Shown here: in pieces, positions 9,322-18,778 of the stretch | Layout of the letters: each line of letters opens with the position of its first letter | Numbering within the stretch: position 1 is the first letter of the stretch | Assembly (NCBI GenBank): GCA_051001135.1 | Contig: JBPCNO010000061.1 | Span: forward strand, 1 to 56,130 | Length of the DNA: 56,130 bases | Direction of reading: 5' to 3' | From: CAWHMN01 sp051001135 | GTDB lineage: Bacteria; Acidobacteriota; Terriglobia; Terriglobales; Acidobacteriaceae | Position numbers and translations under genes: made by a program | Notes under the pieces: generated by a model | Told to the model about the DNA's origin: nothing | Seen by the model: the letters and a program-made list of their open reading frames with translations, nothing else | Databases searched by the model: none

Positions 9322-10719
9322 CTAATATGCGTCCATCTCGGAGGAGTGCGCCAGGTTTTCAAAGCGCGTGTACTCCGAGAGATACGCCAGGTGCACCGTG
9401 CCGGTGGGGCCATTGCGCTGTTTCGCAACGATGATCTCGGCCTTCCCCTTGGATTCCGGATCTTCTTCCCCGTTCTCGTCCTTGTTGTAATAGCTCTCGC
9501 GATGGATAAAGGCGACCACATCGGCGTCCTGCTCGATGGAGCCGGACTCGCGCAAATCCGAGAGCATCGGCTTCTTGTCGCCGCCGCGCTGCTCTGAGGC
9601 GCGGCTGAGTTGCGACAGCGCGATCACCGGCACGCGCATCTCTTTCGCAAGAGCCTTGAGCCCACGCGACACCGCCGACACTTCCTGCGTGCGGTTCTCA
9701 TGCCGCTTGCTACTGCCGGCGATGTTTGCGGACATGAGCTGCAGGTAGTCCACGACGATCAGGTCCAGCGCGCCCTGTTGCTGCCGCAGGCGCCGCGCCT
9801 TCGCCCGCATCTCCGTGAGCGAAATGCCCGGGGTGTCGTCAATGAACAGCCGCGACTCGGTCAGCTTCTCCGCCGCTTCGATCAGCTTCTCCTGATCGTC
9901 GCGTCCGATAAAGCCGGTCTGGATCTTCTTCATATTCACGAACGCCTGCGAGGCGAGCATGCGCCGCAGCAGCGACTCCTTCGACATTTCCAGCGAGAAG
10001 ACGCCGACCACTTTGCCGTCGAGCACGGCTGCGTTCTGCGCGATGTTGATGGCCCATGCGGTCTTGCCCATACTCGGACGGGCGGCGATGATGATCAACT
10101 CCGCCGGCTGCAGGCCACTGGTCATCGAGTCGAAATCCTTATAGTGTGTCGCTAGACCGGTGACATCGCGCTTCAGCTTCCAGATGGCATCGATGGTGCC
10201 AAAGTGCTCGCGCACGATCTCCGGAATACCGGCGAAGCCCCGGGTGATGCCACGTTCGGAGACCTCGAGCAGCGCGGACTCGGCCGCGTTCAATACCTCC
10301 AGCGCCTCCTCCGACTGATCCGCCGCCTGCGTCATGGCCGTGTTGCAGATACCGATGAGCTGGCGCAGCAGCGACTTGTCCTTGACGATGCGGACGTATT
10401 CCTCGATGCTCAGGCGGCGCGGCAGACCCTCGGTCAGCGAGGCGATATAGGCCACGCCGCCGACCGCTTCCACCTCTTTGTGCCGCGCCAGTTCCTCCAC
10501 CAGGGTGACGATATCCACCGCGCGGCTGGCGTCCATCAGGTCGGCCATGCGGCCGAAGATGCGGCGATGCGAGTCCAGCGAGAAATCGTCGGCGTGCAGC
10601 TTTTCGGCGGCCTCGTTGTAGTGGCCGTTCTCCAGCAGAATCGCGCCCAGGATGGAGCGCTCCGCGTCGGGGCTCGCGGGCAGCCCGCGGTCGAGTGTCA
10701 GTTCAGGAAGGGTAGCCAT
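9322..10719 (-). CDS. dnaB: Replicative DNA helicase
   Basis: Hexameric replicative helicase that unwinds the fork ahead of the polymerase. About 465 residues, the usual DnaB length. The N-terminal domain begins with PASPDAERSILGAILLEN. The RecA-like core holds the Walker A motif ARPSMGKTA near residue 205, a Walker B segment ending LIVVDYLQLM, and a C-terminal arginine-finger region SDLRESGSIEQDADVV. No intein is present. The start is set at ATG 10719; an in-frame TTG at 10773 would add 18 residues without a better ribosome site. alr follows directly. Confidence 0.96.
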   Translation of the reverse strand: MATLPELTLDRGLPASPDAERSILGAILLENGHYNEAAEKLHADDFSLDSHRRIFGRMADLMDASRAVDIVTLVEELARHKEVEAVGGVAYIASLTEGLPRRLSIEEYVRIVKDKSLLRQLIGICNTAMTQAADQSEEALEVLNAAESALLEVSERGITRGFAGIPEIVREHFGTIDAIWKLKRDVTGLATHYKDFDSMTSGLQPAELIIIAARPSMGKTAWAINIAQNAAVLDGKVVGVFSLEMSKESLLRRMLASQAFVNMKKIQTGFIGRDDQEKLIEAAEKLTESRLFIDDTPGISLTEMRAKARRLRQQQGALDLIVVDYLQLMSANIAGSSKRHENRTQEVSAVSRGLKALAKEMRVPVIALSQLSRASEQRGGDKKPMLSDLRESGSIEQDADVVAFIHRESYYNKDENGEEDPESKGKAEIIVAKQRNGPTGTVHLAYLSEYTRFENLAHSSEMDAY

Positions 10720-10857
10720 GCGGGTATCTCTACCCAGTTTAGGCGCATCTGCCTCCGGATCAACCCCGTTCAACCCTGTTCAAAAGATGGGTATCCAGTT
10801 GGAAACGCGCCCTGTTAACGATCTGTAATGGAGCGCTTGTATCATCGAGTGCAACGC

Positions 10858-11469
10858 ATGCGAACCCTGATCTACATTCTTTTTCTCGCGATTCTTTTTC
10901 TCGCGGCCCTCGCACCCTCGCCGGTGATGCTGGCACAGGCTACACCGCCTGCAACCTCGCCGGAGATTCAGCAGATGCAGCAGGTGGAGAACGCCTGGGA
11001 TGACGCCGTCGCGAAACACGATCAGTATGCGCTGGAGAATGTGCTGGCGGCGCAGTTCGTCGGCATCTCCGCTTCCGGGGACGTGACTACGCGCAACCAG
11101 CAGGTCGCGCATCTCTTCGTGGCCGGCGCGGAGCCCGTGTCACTCACGCAAAAAGTGATCGGCGCGCGCGTCTTCGGTGATATCGCCGTAGTGAACGGCA
11201 CCTACGTGATGCAATGGAAGGGCGGCGGCGAAAAGGTAGCGGAGAAGGGCATCTTCACCCACGTCTTCCGCCGGGCTGGCAGCGGAGGTTGGCAATGCAT
11301 CAACTCCCAACGGACCGTCGTGGCTGACGAGACGGAGCAGCGCAAGAAGGTCGCCGCGCCGCGAAGCAAGAGCAATGCGGATTTGCCATTGCACGTTCCC
11401 CTGATCTACAAGGGGCCGCAAAGCACGCAGGCCCCACCCAAGCCGGGAACGGCTGAACCCCAGCCTTAA
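10858..11469 (+). CDS. Secreted SnoaL/DUF4440-like (NTF2-fold) protein
   Basis: Small exported protein of about 203 residues. MRTLIYILFLAILFLAALAP is a signal peptide. After it comes an NTF2-like cone domain: VENAWDDAVAKHDQYALENV, then LAAQFVGISASGDV, then VVNGTYVMQWKGGG. This is the pattern of DUF4440/SnoaL-like proteins. The C-terminal about 45 residues are Lys/Pro-rich and probably disordered. An in-frame ATG at 10828 would add 10 residues; the later ATG gives a normal signal peptide, but the choice is not certain. No enzymatic role can be assigned. It is convergent with the zinc dehydrogenase gene. Confidence 0.8.
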   Translation: MRTLIYILFLAILFLAALAPSPVMLAQATPPATSPEIQQMQQVENAWDDAVAKHDQYALENVLAAQFVGISASGDVTTRNQQVAHLFVAGAEPVSLTQKVIGARVFGDIAVVNGTYVMQWKGGGEKVAEKGIFTHVFRRAGSGGWQCINSQRTVVADETEQRKKVAAPRSKSNADLPLHVPLIYKGPQSTQAPPKPGTAEPQP

Positions 11470-11485
11470 GCCTCTCCGTGAATAG

Positions 11486-11518
11486 CGCAGGCCTGGCGCG
11501 AAGAGCGACAGGCCTGCG
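11486..11518. terminator. Inverted repeat between convergent genes
   Basis: Perfect 10-bp arms 'cgcaggcctg' and 'caggcctgcg' separated by a 13-base loop, between the convergent ends of the NTF2-like gene and the dehydrogenase gene. There is no U-tract on either side, so it may be a Rho-assisted or purely structural end. Confidence 0.6.
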
Positions 11519-11527
11519 TAGGCTAAC

Positions 11528-12667
11528 TTAAGCCGCGGGTCTAAGCACAACCTTGGTCCAGCCCTTCTCGCGAGCGTCGAAATGCTTGTAAGCATTAGGG
11601 GCCTCGGCCAACGTTAGCTGGTGCGAGATGATGAACGAGGGCTTCGCTCTCCCGGTGTGAATGAGGTTGCGAAGGTAGCGGTTGTAGGCCTTGACCGGGG
11701 CCTGACCGGTCCCCATGTGCTGGCCCTTGAACCAGAAGGTGCCCTGATCAAATACGATCTCGCCTTCCTTAGCCAGTTTGTCCTTACTGCCAGGGTCCTG
11801 GGGTATCCAGACGCCAATCACGCCAATCCCACCGGTGGCACGTACAGATTTGACCAGGTTGTTCATCGTCAGGTTCGGCACTTCGTGCCCTTGAGGATCG
11901 TGGCACTGATAACCTACGCACTCGCAACCACAGTCGGCGCCCTCACCGGCCGTGTGCTCCAGTACCTGATCGACCGGCGATCCCTTCGAATCGTCAATGG
12001 CGATGGCGCCGATCTTCTCCGCTAACGCCAGCCTGTCCGGATGCCGATCGACCACCATCACCTTGCTTGCGCCCTGGATCATCGCCGAGTACGCCGCCAG
12101 AACGCCAACCGGGCCAGCGCCGTAGACCACGCACGAGTCGCCGGGCTTGAGGCCGGCGAGCCGTGTGCTATGCCAGCCCGTGGGGAAGATATCGGAGAGC
12201 ATGGTATAGTCGGTTTCCTTTTCCTTGGCATCCTCCGGCAGCTTCAGGCAGTTGAAGTCGCCGTATGGAACGCGGAGGTACTCGGCCTGGCCACCGTTAT
12301 AAGGCCCCATGCCGGCGAAGCCATACGCGCCCCCGGCCACTCCCGGGTTCACGGTGAGACAGTACCCGGTCATCCCCGCCTCGCAGTTCTTGCAAAAACC
12401 GCAGGCGACGTTGAATGGCACGCTCACCATGTCGCCTACCTTGATCCGTGTGACACCCTTACCTACCTCTGCTACCTCGCCCATGTTCTCGTGACCCAGC
12501 ACCATGCCGGTCTTCATGTTTGTCCGGCCCTCGTACATATGCAGGTCGGAACCGCAGATATTGGTGATCGTGATTCTGACCAGTACGTCGGTCGGTTGTT
12601 CGATCTTGGCGTCAGGTACTTTATTCACGCTGACGTCGCGGGCTCCGTTATAGACAAGCGCTTTCAT
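11528..12667 (-). CDS. Zinc-dependent dehydrogenase, glutathione-independent formaldehyde dehydrogenase type
   Basis: Medium-chain alcohol dehydrogenase of 379 residues. Catalytic zinc ligands are the Cys in ICGSDLHMYEG and the His/Glu in LGHENMGEV. The structural zinc is held by the four Cys of ACGFCKNCEAGMTGYC. The Rossmann motif is VYGAGPVGVLAA. The extended segment CGCECVGYQCHDPQGHE is typical of the FdhA/formaldehyde dismutase branch, which oxidises formaldehyde with tightly bound NAD and no glutathione; that substrate is inferred from the family. ATG 12667 follows a GAGGAAGAG ribosome site. It has no operon partner. Confidence 0.88.
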   Translation of the reverse strand: MKALVYNGARDVSVNKVPDAKIEQPTDVLVRITITNICGSDLHMYEGRTNMKTGMVLGHENMGEVAEVGKGVTRIKVGDMVSVPFNVACGFCKNCEAGMTGYCLTVNPGVAGGAYGFAGMGPYNGGQAEYLRVPYGDFNCLKLPEDAKEKETDYTMLSDIFPTGWHSTRLAGLKPGDSCVVYGAGPVGVLAAYSAMIQGASKVMVVDRHPDRLALAEKIGAIAIDDSKGSPVDQVLEHTAGEGADCGCECVGYQCHDPQGHEVPNLTMNNLVKSVRATGGIGVIGVWIPQDPGSKDKLAKEGEIVFDQGTFWFKGQHMGTGQAPVKAYNRYLRNLIHTGRAKPSFIISHQLTLAEAPNAYKHFDAREKGWTKVVLRPAA

Positions 12668-13172
12668 GGTTCTCTTCCTCGCTGCCCACATCCTTGGAGA
12701 TGTGTAGCTTTACGGTTGAAGGTGAATGGCTGCGTACCATCATGGCGTGGTGCGCATGGCGTGGTGCGAAAAACTGGAAAAGTCACAGCCGCTGTTGCGA
12801 GTCGGCGCGCTCCTGAAGCAGGGCGCGAGATGTTACCCTTCTCCGCGCGTCGATGGTGTTTTTGGTTGAATACTGGCGATTCGAGAACTCGCGTCGCCTG
12901 ATTCTGCCCTACTTATAGATTGAGATGCGGACATGACCATCGTCACCTTCCGCTTGGCGTACCTTTATTCGTAACCGGGTATGCTGGAAATAGGGGTGAT
13001 TCTGGTCCTTGCGCTCCACGTGCGAAGGCGAAGCTCGGAACTGGGTCTAAGTCTTTTGTTTCCAGGAATTTGCCTGTAACTTTAATGGATAGAGTAATTT
13101 ACAGCGCCCCAGGGGGGAGGGGGCTAGCGGCGCCGGGCATGGCTCCCGATATCCCGCAGGAACGCAGCCTTG
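12668..13172. other. Gene-poor gap between the dehydrogenase and mnmG
   Basis: No convincing gene is seen in these 505 bases on either strand. The left end must hold the dehydrogenase promoter (minus strand). A perfect 14-bp tandem duplication, 'catggcgtggtgcg' twice, lies at 12741-12768. The part from about 12900 to 13060 is less GC-rich than its surroundings, but I find no RNA gene or hairpin with a U-tract. A plus-strand frame from 12920 runs into the 3' end of mnmG and lacks coding character. Confidence 0.6.
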
Positions 13173-15143
13173 CTAGGGAGCGACCGCTGCGTCCTGCTGC
13201 TTGCCCTGGATTCCGATAAACACGTTGATCAAGGTGAGCGCCGCCGGCGTGACACCGGGAATGCGGCTGGCCTGCCCCAGGGTCTGAGGACAGACCCGCT
13301 GCAGCTTCTCCTGCATCTCGCGCGAGAGGCCGCTGACCGTCTTGTAGTTGAACCATGCCGGGATGGTGCGCTCTTCGGCACGCTTCAGCTTCTCGATCGA
13401 CTTGCGTTGCTGGTCCAGATAGCCGGAGTACTTGACCGCCGTCTCGGTAGACCGTATCTCGTTGCGCGCCCGCGCCGACAGGTGCTCCGGTGCGAGCAGA
13501 GGACGAAGTAACGCATAGTCCTCATCTTTCCCGGCTTCCACGACATACGCGCGCAACAAGGGCGCCAGCGCGTCGATGGTTACTTCGGGCCGCTTGAGCA
13601 ACTGCGCATAGGTTTGGCCGGTGACGTTGCCGAGTTGCGCTGCGAGATCTGGCAACTGCTCTTGCATACGGGTGACATCTACCTTCCTGGTCGAGAGCAG
13701 CTTATCCAGCGCCACGGCGCGCGCCTGCTTGGCCTCATAGGCCTCCCAGTCCGCATCGCCAATGAGACCGAGACGGCGGCCGAACGGCGTAAGCCGCGCG
13801 TCAGCGTTGTCAATGCGCAGGTGCAGGCGGAACTCGGCCCGCGAGGTGAACATGCGATAGGGCTCATCCGTACCCTTGCTGATCAGATCGTCGATCAGGA
13901 TGCCGATGTAGGCGTCAGTGCGATCGAGTGTGAAGGGCGGCTCCCGTCGCACGTGCAGCGCCGCGTTGATACCGGCCATCAGTCCCTGGCATGCCGCTTC
14001 TTCATAGCCGGAGGTGCCGTTGATCTGGCCCGCCAGGTAGAGGCCGCCGATCGACTTGACGCGCAGACTGCGGTCCAACTCCGTGGGATCGATGGCGTCG
14101 TACTCGATGGCATAGCCCGGCCGCAGCATCTCCGCGTTCTCAAGTCCGGGAATGGAGTGGACGATCTGATCCTGCACCTCCATCGGCAGCGATGTAGACA
14201 TGCCGTTGACATAGACCTCGTGCGTGTCCAGCCCTTCGGGCTCAAGGAAGAACTGGTGCTGCTCCTTGTCCGGAAACTTCACTACCTTGTCTTCGATCGA
14301 TGGGCAGTAGCGCGGACCCGTCGCGTGGATCTGCCCGGAGTACATGGGCGAGCGGGAGACGTTCTCGCGGATGATGCGCAGCGTCTCGGGCGTGGTGAAC
14401 GCGATATGGCAGGAGACCTGGCGTTGCGGAAGCTCCTGCGTGCGGAAGCTGAAAGGCGTCGGGTCTGCATCGCCCGGCTGTTCGGCGAAGCGGCTCCAGT
14501 CGATGGTGCGGCCGTCCAGCCGCGGCGGCGTTCCGGTCTTGAGCCGGCAGCCGCGCAAACCAAGCCGCTTGAGGCTTTCGCCCAGCAGCACGCTGGCTGG
14601 CTCCCCGCTGCGTCCCGCCGGATACTGCTCCTCGCCGCAGTGGATCAGCCCATTCAGAAACGTACCTGTGGTGATGACAGTTGCGCCGGCCAGCACGGTG
14701 CGGCCGTCCCGCAGCTTGACTCCCCGCACAACACGCGTAGCATCGCTCTCTTCCAGAAGAAGATCGATGACCTCAGCCTGCTTGATGAATAGGTTGGGCT
14801 GCGCTTCCAGCACCTGCCGCATCTTCACCCGGTACTGCTGCTTGTCGCACTGCGCCCGGGGCGACCACACAGCCGGGCCGCGGGAGGTATTCAGCAGCCG
14901 GAACTGAATACCCACCGCATCGGCGACCTCGCCCATGATGCCGCCCAGCGCATCGACCTCGCGGACCAGGTGTCCCTTGGCGATGCCGCCGATCGCAGGG
15001 TTGCAGGACATCTGCGCGATCAGGTCCAGATTCAGGCTGAACAGCGCGGTACGCTGGCCCATGCGCGCAGCGGCCATCGCGGCCTCGCAGCCGGCATGCC
15101 CGGCGCCCACGATGAGCACATCGTATTGTTCAGTAAAGGCCAT
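13173..15143 (-). CDS. mnmG: tRNA uridine-5-carboxymethylaminomethyl modification enzyme, FAD subunit
   Basis: Partner of MnmE in modifying the wobble uridine U34 of several tRNAs. The 656-residue protein starts with the FAD-binding motif VLIVGAGHAGCEAAMAAARM. It then has the family signature SCNPAIGGIAKGHLVREVDA, the segment GTPPRLDGRTIDW with its conserved neighbourhood, and the second signature YLAGQINGTSGYEEAACQG. The C-terminal helical domain that contacts MnmE and tRNA is present (SGYLDQQRKSIEKL). Length is close to the family norm. No MnmE, ParA/ParB or RsmG gene is adjacent, unlike many bacteria. Confidence 0.97.
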   Translation of the reverse strand: MAFTEQYDVLIVGAGHAGCEAAMAAARMGQRTALFSLNLDLIAQMSCNPAIGGIAKGHLVREVDALGGIMGEVADAVGIQFRLLNTSRGPAVWSPRAQCDKQQYRVKMRQVLEAQPNLFIKQAEVIDLLLEESDATRVVRGVKLRDGRTVLAGATVITTGTFLNGLIHCGEEQYPAGRSGEPASVLLGESLKRLGLRGCRLKTGTPPRLDGRTIDWSRFAEQPGDADPTPFSFRTQELPQRQVSCHIAFTTPETLRIIRENVSRSPMYSGQIHATGPRYCPSIEDKVVKFPDKEQHQFFLEPEGLDTHEVYVNGMSTSLPMEVQDQIVHSIPGLENAEMLRPGYAIEYDAIDPTELDRSLRVKSIGGLYLAGQINGTSGYEEAACQGLMAGINAALHVRREPPFTLDRTDAYIGILIDDLISKGTDEPYRMFTSRAEFRLHLRIDNADARLTPFGRRLGLIGDADWEAYEAKQARAVALDKLLSTRKVDVTRMQEQLPDLAAQLGNVTGQTYAQLLKRPEVTIDALAPLLRAYVVEAGKDEDYALLRPLLAPEHLSARARNEIRSTETAVKYSGYLDQQRKSIEKLKRAEERTIPAWFNYKTVSGLSREMQEKLQRVCPQTLGQASRIPGVTPAALTLINVFIGIQGKQQDAAVAP

Positions 15144-15205
15144 AACGCGTCTTTTCTATTCTAGCGAAGAGCGAAGAAACGGCAGAAGAAACCGCGGTGT
15201 TATGG

Positions 15206-15259
15206 CCTCCCACCCTTCGTTCCCAAAAGCGGGTCGCTCAGGATGGGGCACCCGGTTTT
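15206..15259. repeat. Dispersed intergenic repeat, copy 1
   Basis: Contains 'ctcaggatggggcacccg' (15237-15254), which recurs exactly at 37853-37870 inside a longer related copy. It lies between mnmG and the second receptor gene. Neither copy has coding capacity. Confidence 0.75.
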
Positions 15260-15267
15260 GGTGGCGC

Positions 15268-18200
15268 TCAGAAGTGCAGGCGCAGCGCGATCTCGAGTTG
15301 GCGTTCACGGTAGAGCGTCGTGCTGTTGGCGTTGGTGACGCTGCCGAAGTTCTGGTTCCAGCTCAGAGTAGGACTGGCCGTGGCGCTGGACCCGCCACTG
15401 ATGTAGTAGCCGACGGTACTGACGGAGGTGACGTTCTGATGATTGATCAGGTTGAACCCCTGGACCAGGAGTTCAAGGCGCGTGCGCTCCGTCAGCGTCG
15501 TCTCTTTGGACAGGCGTAGATCGACACTATAGGTCGCGGGATGGTGATACGTATTCCGCCCCACCTCGGCGATCCGGTTGTCGCCGCCTGAGCCATTGAT
15601 GCTTGCGCCCAATCCGGTCAGCTTCTCCAGGCGATTGAGTGAATCGACGAAGGCGATGGAAGGAATGGAACCGGAGGTGTGCATGGAGTAAGGCAGGCCG
15701 CTCTGGATGACCACCACCGGCGCGGCGGCATAGCCGTTCGCCAGTCTTCCAAGCGCACCGTGGACCTTCCATGGTGCGCGCACTACCGCGCCGCCAGTCA
15801 CCCGGTTCCGCACATCCAGATTGGATGGGCCATATTCAAGCTGGAAGTTAGTCGGGTCGAGCACGTCGTTGGCATCGACATACGTGCTCTCGTTCTGGTT
15901 GTAGTCCCAGGCATGCGCATAGGTGTAGCTGGCGTGCAGGTGCAGATCGCGTCCTGCGGCGTGTGTCACCTTGACCACCGCTGCCCGGTAGGTGGAGCTC
16001 ACATTGCTGGTGATATCGGTGATCGATCCATAGCCGGGGTTGAGCCGCTGGGTAAAGAAGCGGGTGGTGTATGTGGGCCCAGGCAGAGGTCCGGCGTGGG
16101 TTGCGTCCTTGACAGCGTAGGTGATGGTCTGCGGCTGCGTGAGATCGATGTTGGTGTCGACGAAGTTGGGGAGCGACTGTCCGTTGCTGAGGAGATAACT
16201 GAACGTGAGCTCCGTCCGCCGCAGGAGTTGCTGTCCCACAGAGAACTCCATCTGTTCGACGCGTGGGTTCTGGAAGCTCTTATCGAAGTAGACCGCGTTC
16301 GGCTGGACCGGCGACGCAACGGCTCCGGTGAACACATGCGGAAAGGGTGGCGCGCCGGTATCGACGGGCCGGAAGTAGTAGCTGAGCTGGCTGCCGCTGG
16401 AGCCGGTATGCGTGAGCGCCGCGAAGACGGTGGAGTTGATAATGCGCCCGAAGTAGATGCCGTAACCACCGCGCAGCACGGTGTGACCGGTGCCGAAGAC
16501 GTCCCACGCGATACCGGTGCGGGGGCCAAAGTTATTGGTGTCTGACGGCGAGTGACCGGTCTGCGGCAGCGTTGCGTTGGCGAGTTGACGATTGACGCCG
16601 GGCAACTGTTCATATTCATAGCGAAGCCCGTAGGAGAGGGTCAGGCCATGGCGCAGCTTCCACTCGTCGGAGGCGAAGGCGGCGTAATCGTTGGTGGCGA
16701 AGTCGAAGAGATGCGGACCCAACGTCTGGGTGAAGTAGGAGTAGCACGGGACGAAACCATAGCCGGTGCCGCCCGCGGCACAATGGCTGGGCGCAAGCAC
16801 GTCCGAGACGAAGTTCACCAGACTGTCGTAAACGTAAGTGCCGGTGCCGTTGTAGATGTTGTCGACCGTGTCGTCTACATGGTTGAAGTCATAGCCGAGT
16901 TTGATCAGGTGATTGCCATGGACCCAGATGAGCGTATCGACCGCCTGGTTGCGAAGCTCATCCGGAAGCGCCGGACGGTCGAGAGACGCGGGTTTGCCGA
17001 TGCGCATGCCGGAACTGCCGCTGAGCAGCGAGATCTGCGGAGAGCGCCCGTAGATATTCTGACTGAAGGGCTGCTCAAAGGCCGAGGGTGGCTGGCTGTA
17101 CTCGGACTCAAAGTCGCGTCCGTACTGATAGCGGAGCTCGTTCATGAGGTTCGCCGTCAGAAAGTGATTCCATCGCCCGATGATCCAGTCCTCGGCGACG
17201 GTATCGTTGCCGAAGCTGGCCGTTCCGTAGGTTTCGGAGGTCTGCGTGAGTGCGCCATTGGGGGAGTTCCAGCGCATGTGGTTATATTGCACGCCAACAT
17301 GGTTGCGTTCGTTCACCTGCCAATCCAGCTTGGGAAACAGGATGCGCTGATCGGCGGTACGCGGCACCAGACCGGTTTCGCTGGCCAGTCCCGCCAGCAC
17401 CTCCTGATACTTCTCCAGTGCATAACCGGGCAGCGGTGCGCCGATGCGCTGGCGCAGCGTTTCCAGTTGGGAAGAGGTCAGCGGTTTATCGAAGAAGTTG
17501 ACGACATTGCCGGGTCGCGCGATGGCGGGGAAGTTCCGGCGGTATTGGTCATAGGTAAAGAACCAGAAGAGCCGGTCGCGGCGCAGCGGGCCGCCGGCGG
17601 CAGCGCCCCACTGACGGCGCGTGTCCGGCACGGCGATGGGGACTGCGGCGTAGACTCCGGGCGCCGTCTGCTCCGCAAGCTGGGTGTAGGGGTTGCGCGC
17701 GCCCCAGGCACTATCGCGATCGAAGAAGAAGGCACTCCCATGCAGTTCATTCGTGCCGCTGCGCGTGACCGTGTTCACCACCCCGCCGGCAGCGCGTCCG
17801 TATTCGGCGGAGTAGTTGGAGGTATTCACCTGAAATTCGCGTACCGACGCCTCCGATGTGGAGTAGCCGATCCGCGTGCGGCCGCGCTCCTCAGAGAAAA
17901 ACGCCTGGTTGTTGTCTGCGCCGTCAAGAGTGCTGTTGTTGAGCAGCACGCTGATGCCGCGAAAGCTCAGCAGCCCGTAACCCGCCAGATCCGGCGTGAC
18001 TCCGGGCGTGAGCAGCGCGAAGTTCGACCAGCGGCGGCTGTTGCTGGGCAGCCCCTGGATCGCCGCTTCTCCCAGGTTGGTGGCCAACGCCGGCGAGTTT
18101 GCGTCGAGCTGGGGCTGCTGCTCGCGAACATGCACCACCTCCTGAACCCGAGCGACGGCTAATCGGGGTGACAGGGAGGTGAGCCGGCCCACCTCCACCA

Positions 18201-18546
18201 GCACAGCCTCAGCCTCATAGCGGGCAAAATCGGTGCGGGTGATGTAGACGCGGTACGTTCCGGGCGCGAGGGTCGCGAGCCGGAAATTTCCCTGCGCATC
18301 GCTCGCTGCCTCCACCTGGCGCCCGGTGTCGCTGCTGATGGCGACGACTTCCGCCTGCGCAATGGCCGCTCCAGTGGCGTCGCGCACGGTGCCACCGATG
18401 GCGCCCTGCGTATTGGACTGAGCGGGGAGAGACGACGCTGCGCAGATCAGCAGCACTGCGAAGATCGGGAGGGCGAAGATCGGGACGGCGAAGATCGTGC
18501 CGGCGAAGGTCGGGGCCCAGCTACACCGTCTGCCACGCGGCGGCAT
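15268..18546 (-). CDS. Oar-like TonB-dependent outer-membrane receptor
   Basis: Outer-membrane receptor of about 1092 residues, second member of the same family as the gene at 5074. ATG 18546 has an excellent ribosome site (AAGGAG about 9 bases upstream) and opens a long hydrophobic signal segment ending SSLPAQS. Next come a carboxypeptidase-regulatory-like domain (GGTVRDATGAAIAQAEVVAI, then GNFRLATLAPGTYRVYI), a plug (GLPSNSRRWSNFALLTPGV, EYGRAAGGVVNTVTRSGTNE), and a large barrel ending in RQLEIALRLHF with a terminal Phe. The plug and barrel marks are the classic acidobacterial receptor pattern. The signal segment is built from a 15-bp DNA repeat. The ligand is unknown. Confidence 0.9.
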   Translation of the reverse strand: MPPRGRRCSWAPTFAGTIFAVPIFALPIFAVLLICAASSLPAQSNTQGAIGGTVRDATGAAIAQAEVVAISSDTGRQVEAASDAQGNFRLATLAPGTYRVYITRTDFARYEAEAVLVEVGRLTSLSPRLAVARVQEVVHVREQQPQLDANSPALATNLGEAAIQGLPSNSRRWSNFALLTPGVTPDLAGYGLLSFRGISVLLNNSTLDGADNNQAFFSEERGRTRIGYSTSEASVREFQVNTSNYSAEYGRAAGGVVNTVTRSGTNELHGSAFFFDRDSAWGARNPYTQLAEQTAPGVYAAVPIAVPDTRRQWGAAAGGPLRRDRLFWFFTYDQYRRNFPAIARPGNVVNFFDKPLTSSQLETLRQRIGAPLPGYALEKYQEVLAGLASETGLVPRTADQRILFPKLDWQVNERNHVGVQYNHMRWNSPNGALTQTSETYGTASFGNDTVAEDWIIGRWNHFLTANLMNELRYQYGRDFESEYSQPPSAFEQPFSQNIYGRSPQISLLSGSSGMRIGKPASLDRPALPDELRNQAVDTLIWVHGNHLIKLGYDFNHVDDTVDNIYNGTGTYVYDSLVNFVSDVLAPSHCAAGGTGYGFVPCYSYFTQTLGPHLFDFATNDYAAFASDEWKLRHGLTLSYGLRYEYEQLPGVNRQLANATLPQTGHSPSDTNNFGPRTGIAWDVFGTGHTVLRGGYGIYFGRIINSTVFAALTHTGSSGSQLSYYFRPVDTGAPPFPHVFTGAVASPVQPNAVYFDKSFQNPRVEQMEFSVGQQLLRRTELTFSYLLSNGQSLPNFVDTNIDLTQPQTITYAVKDATHAGPLPGPTYTTRFFTQRLNPGYGSITDITSNVSSTYRAAVVKVTHAAGRDLHLHASYTYAHAWDYNQNESTYVDANDVLDPTNFQLEYGPSNLDVRNRVTGGAVVRAPWKVHGALGRLANGYAAAPVVVIQSGLPYSMHTSGSIPSIAFVDSLNRLEKLTGLGASINGSGGDNRIAEVGRNTYHHPATYSVDLRLSKETTLTERTRLELLVQGFNLINHQNVTSVSTVGYYISGGSSATASPTLSWNQNFGSVTNANSTTLYRERQLEIALRLHF
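18458..18517. repeat. Four 15-bp tandem repeats encoding part of a signal peptide
   Basis: Four head-to-tail units of 'gcgaagatcgggagg' type (18458, 18473, 18488, 18503) keep the reading frame. They encode repeats of the form xxIFA in the hydrophobic core of the receptor's signal peptide. Unit number sets the length of the hydrophobic stretch. Confidence 0.85.
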
Positions 18547-18565
18547 CCGCAATGCTCCTTGATTC

Positions 18566-18610
18566 AAGTGACGCAGCTTAAAGTGACGCAGATCAAAGTG
18601 ACGCGTCCAA
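18566..18610. repeat. Three 15-bp direct repeats upstream of the receptor gene
   Basis: Units begin 'aagtgacgca' at 18566, 18581 and 18596, giving an exact 15-base period. They sit just upstream of the receptor's ribosome site in the divergent gap to obgE. They could be binding sites for a regulator on one face of the helix or simply slippage products. Confidence 0.75.
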
Positions 18611-18778
18611 CTGATGCAGCCAACTGACCGGCATAGCCACTTTGACAACGGCCTATATGACCGCTCCGTGATTTGTGAGTTGAGAGTCGCTTCCACCAGC
18701 ATTGCGCTTCATGAGTGTCGTGGCGATGACCCATTTGGGTGAGTCGCCCCAGCGCATCCGATAAACTGGAAGAACACA

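Noticed and set aside
12920..13219. 99-codon plus-strand frame in the gap before mnmG
   Set aside because: It runs into the mnmG 3' end, has no ribosome site and no recognisable domain.
13614..14792. Long plus-strand frame opposite mnmG
   Set aside because: mnmG is unambiguous and complete on the minus strand.
16552..18162. Long plus-strand frame opposite the second receptor gene
   Set aside because: Same reason; the receptor on the other strand has a signal peptide, plug and barrel in order.
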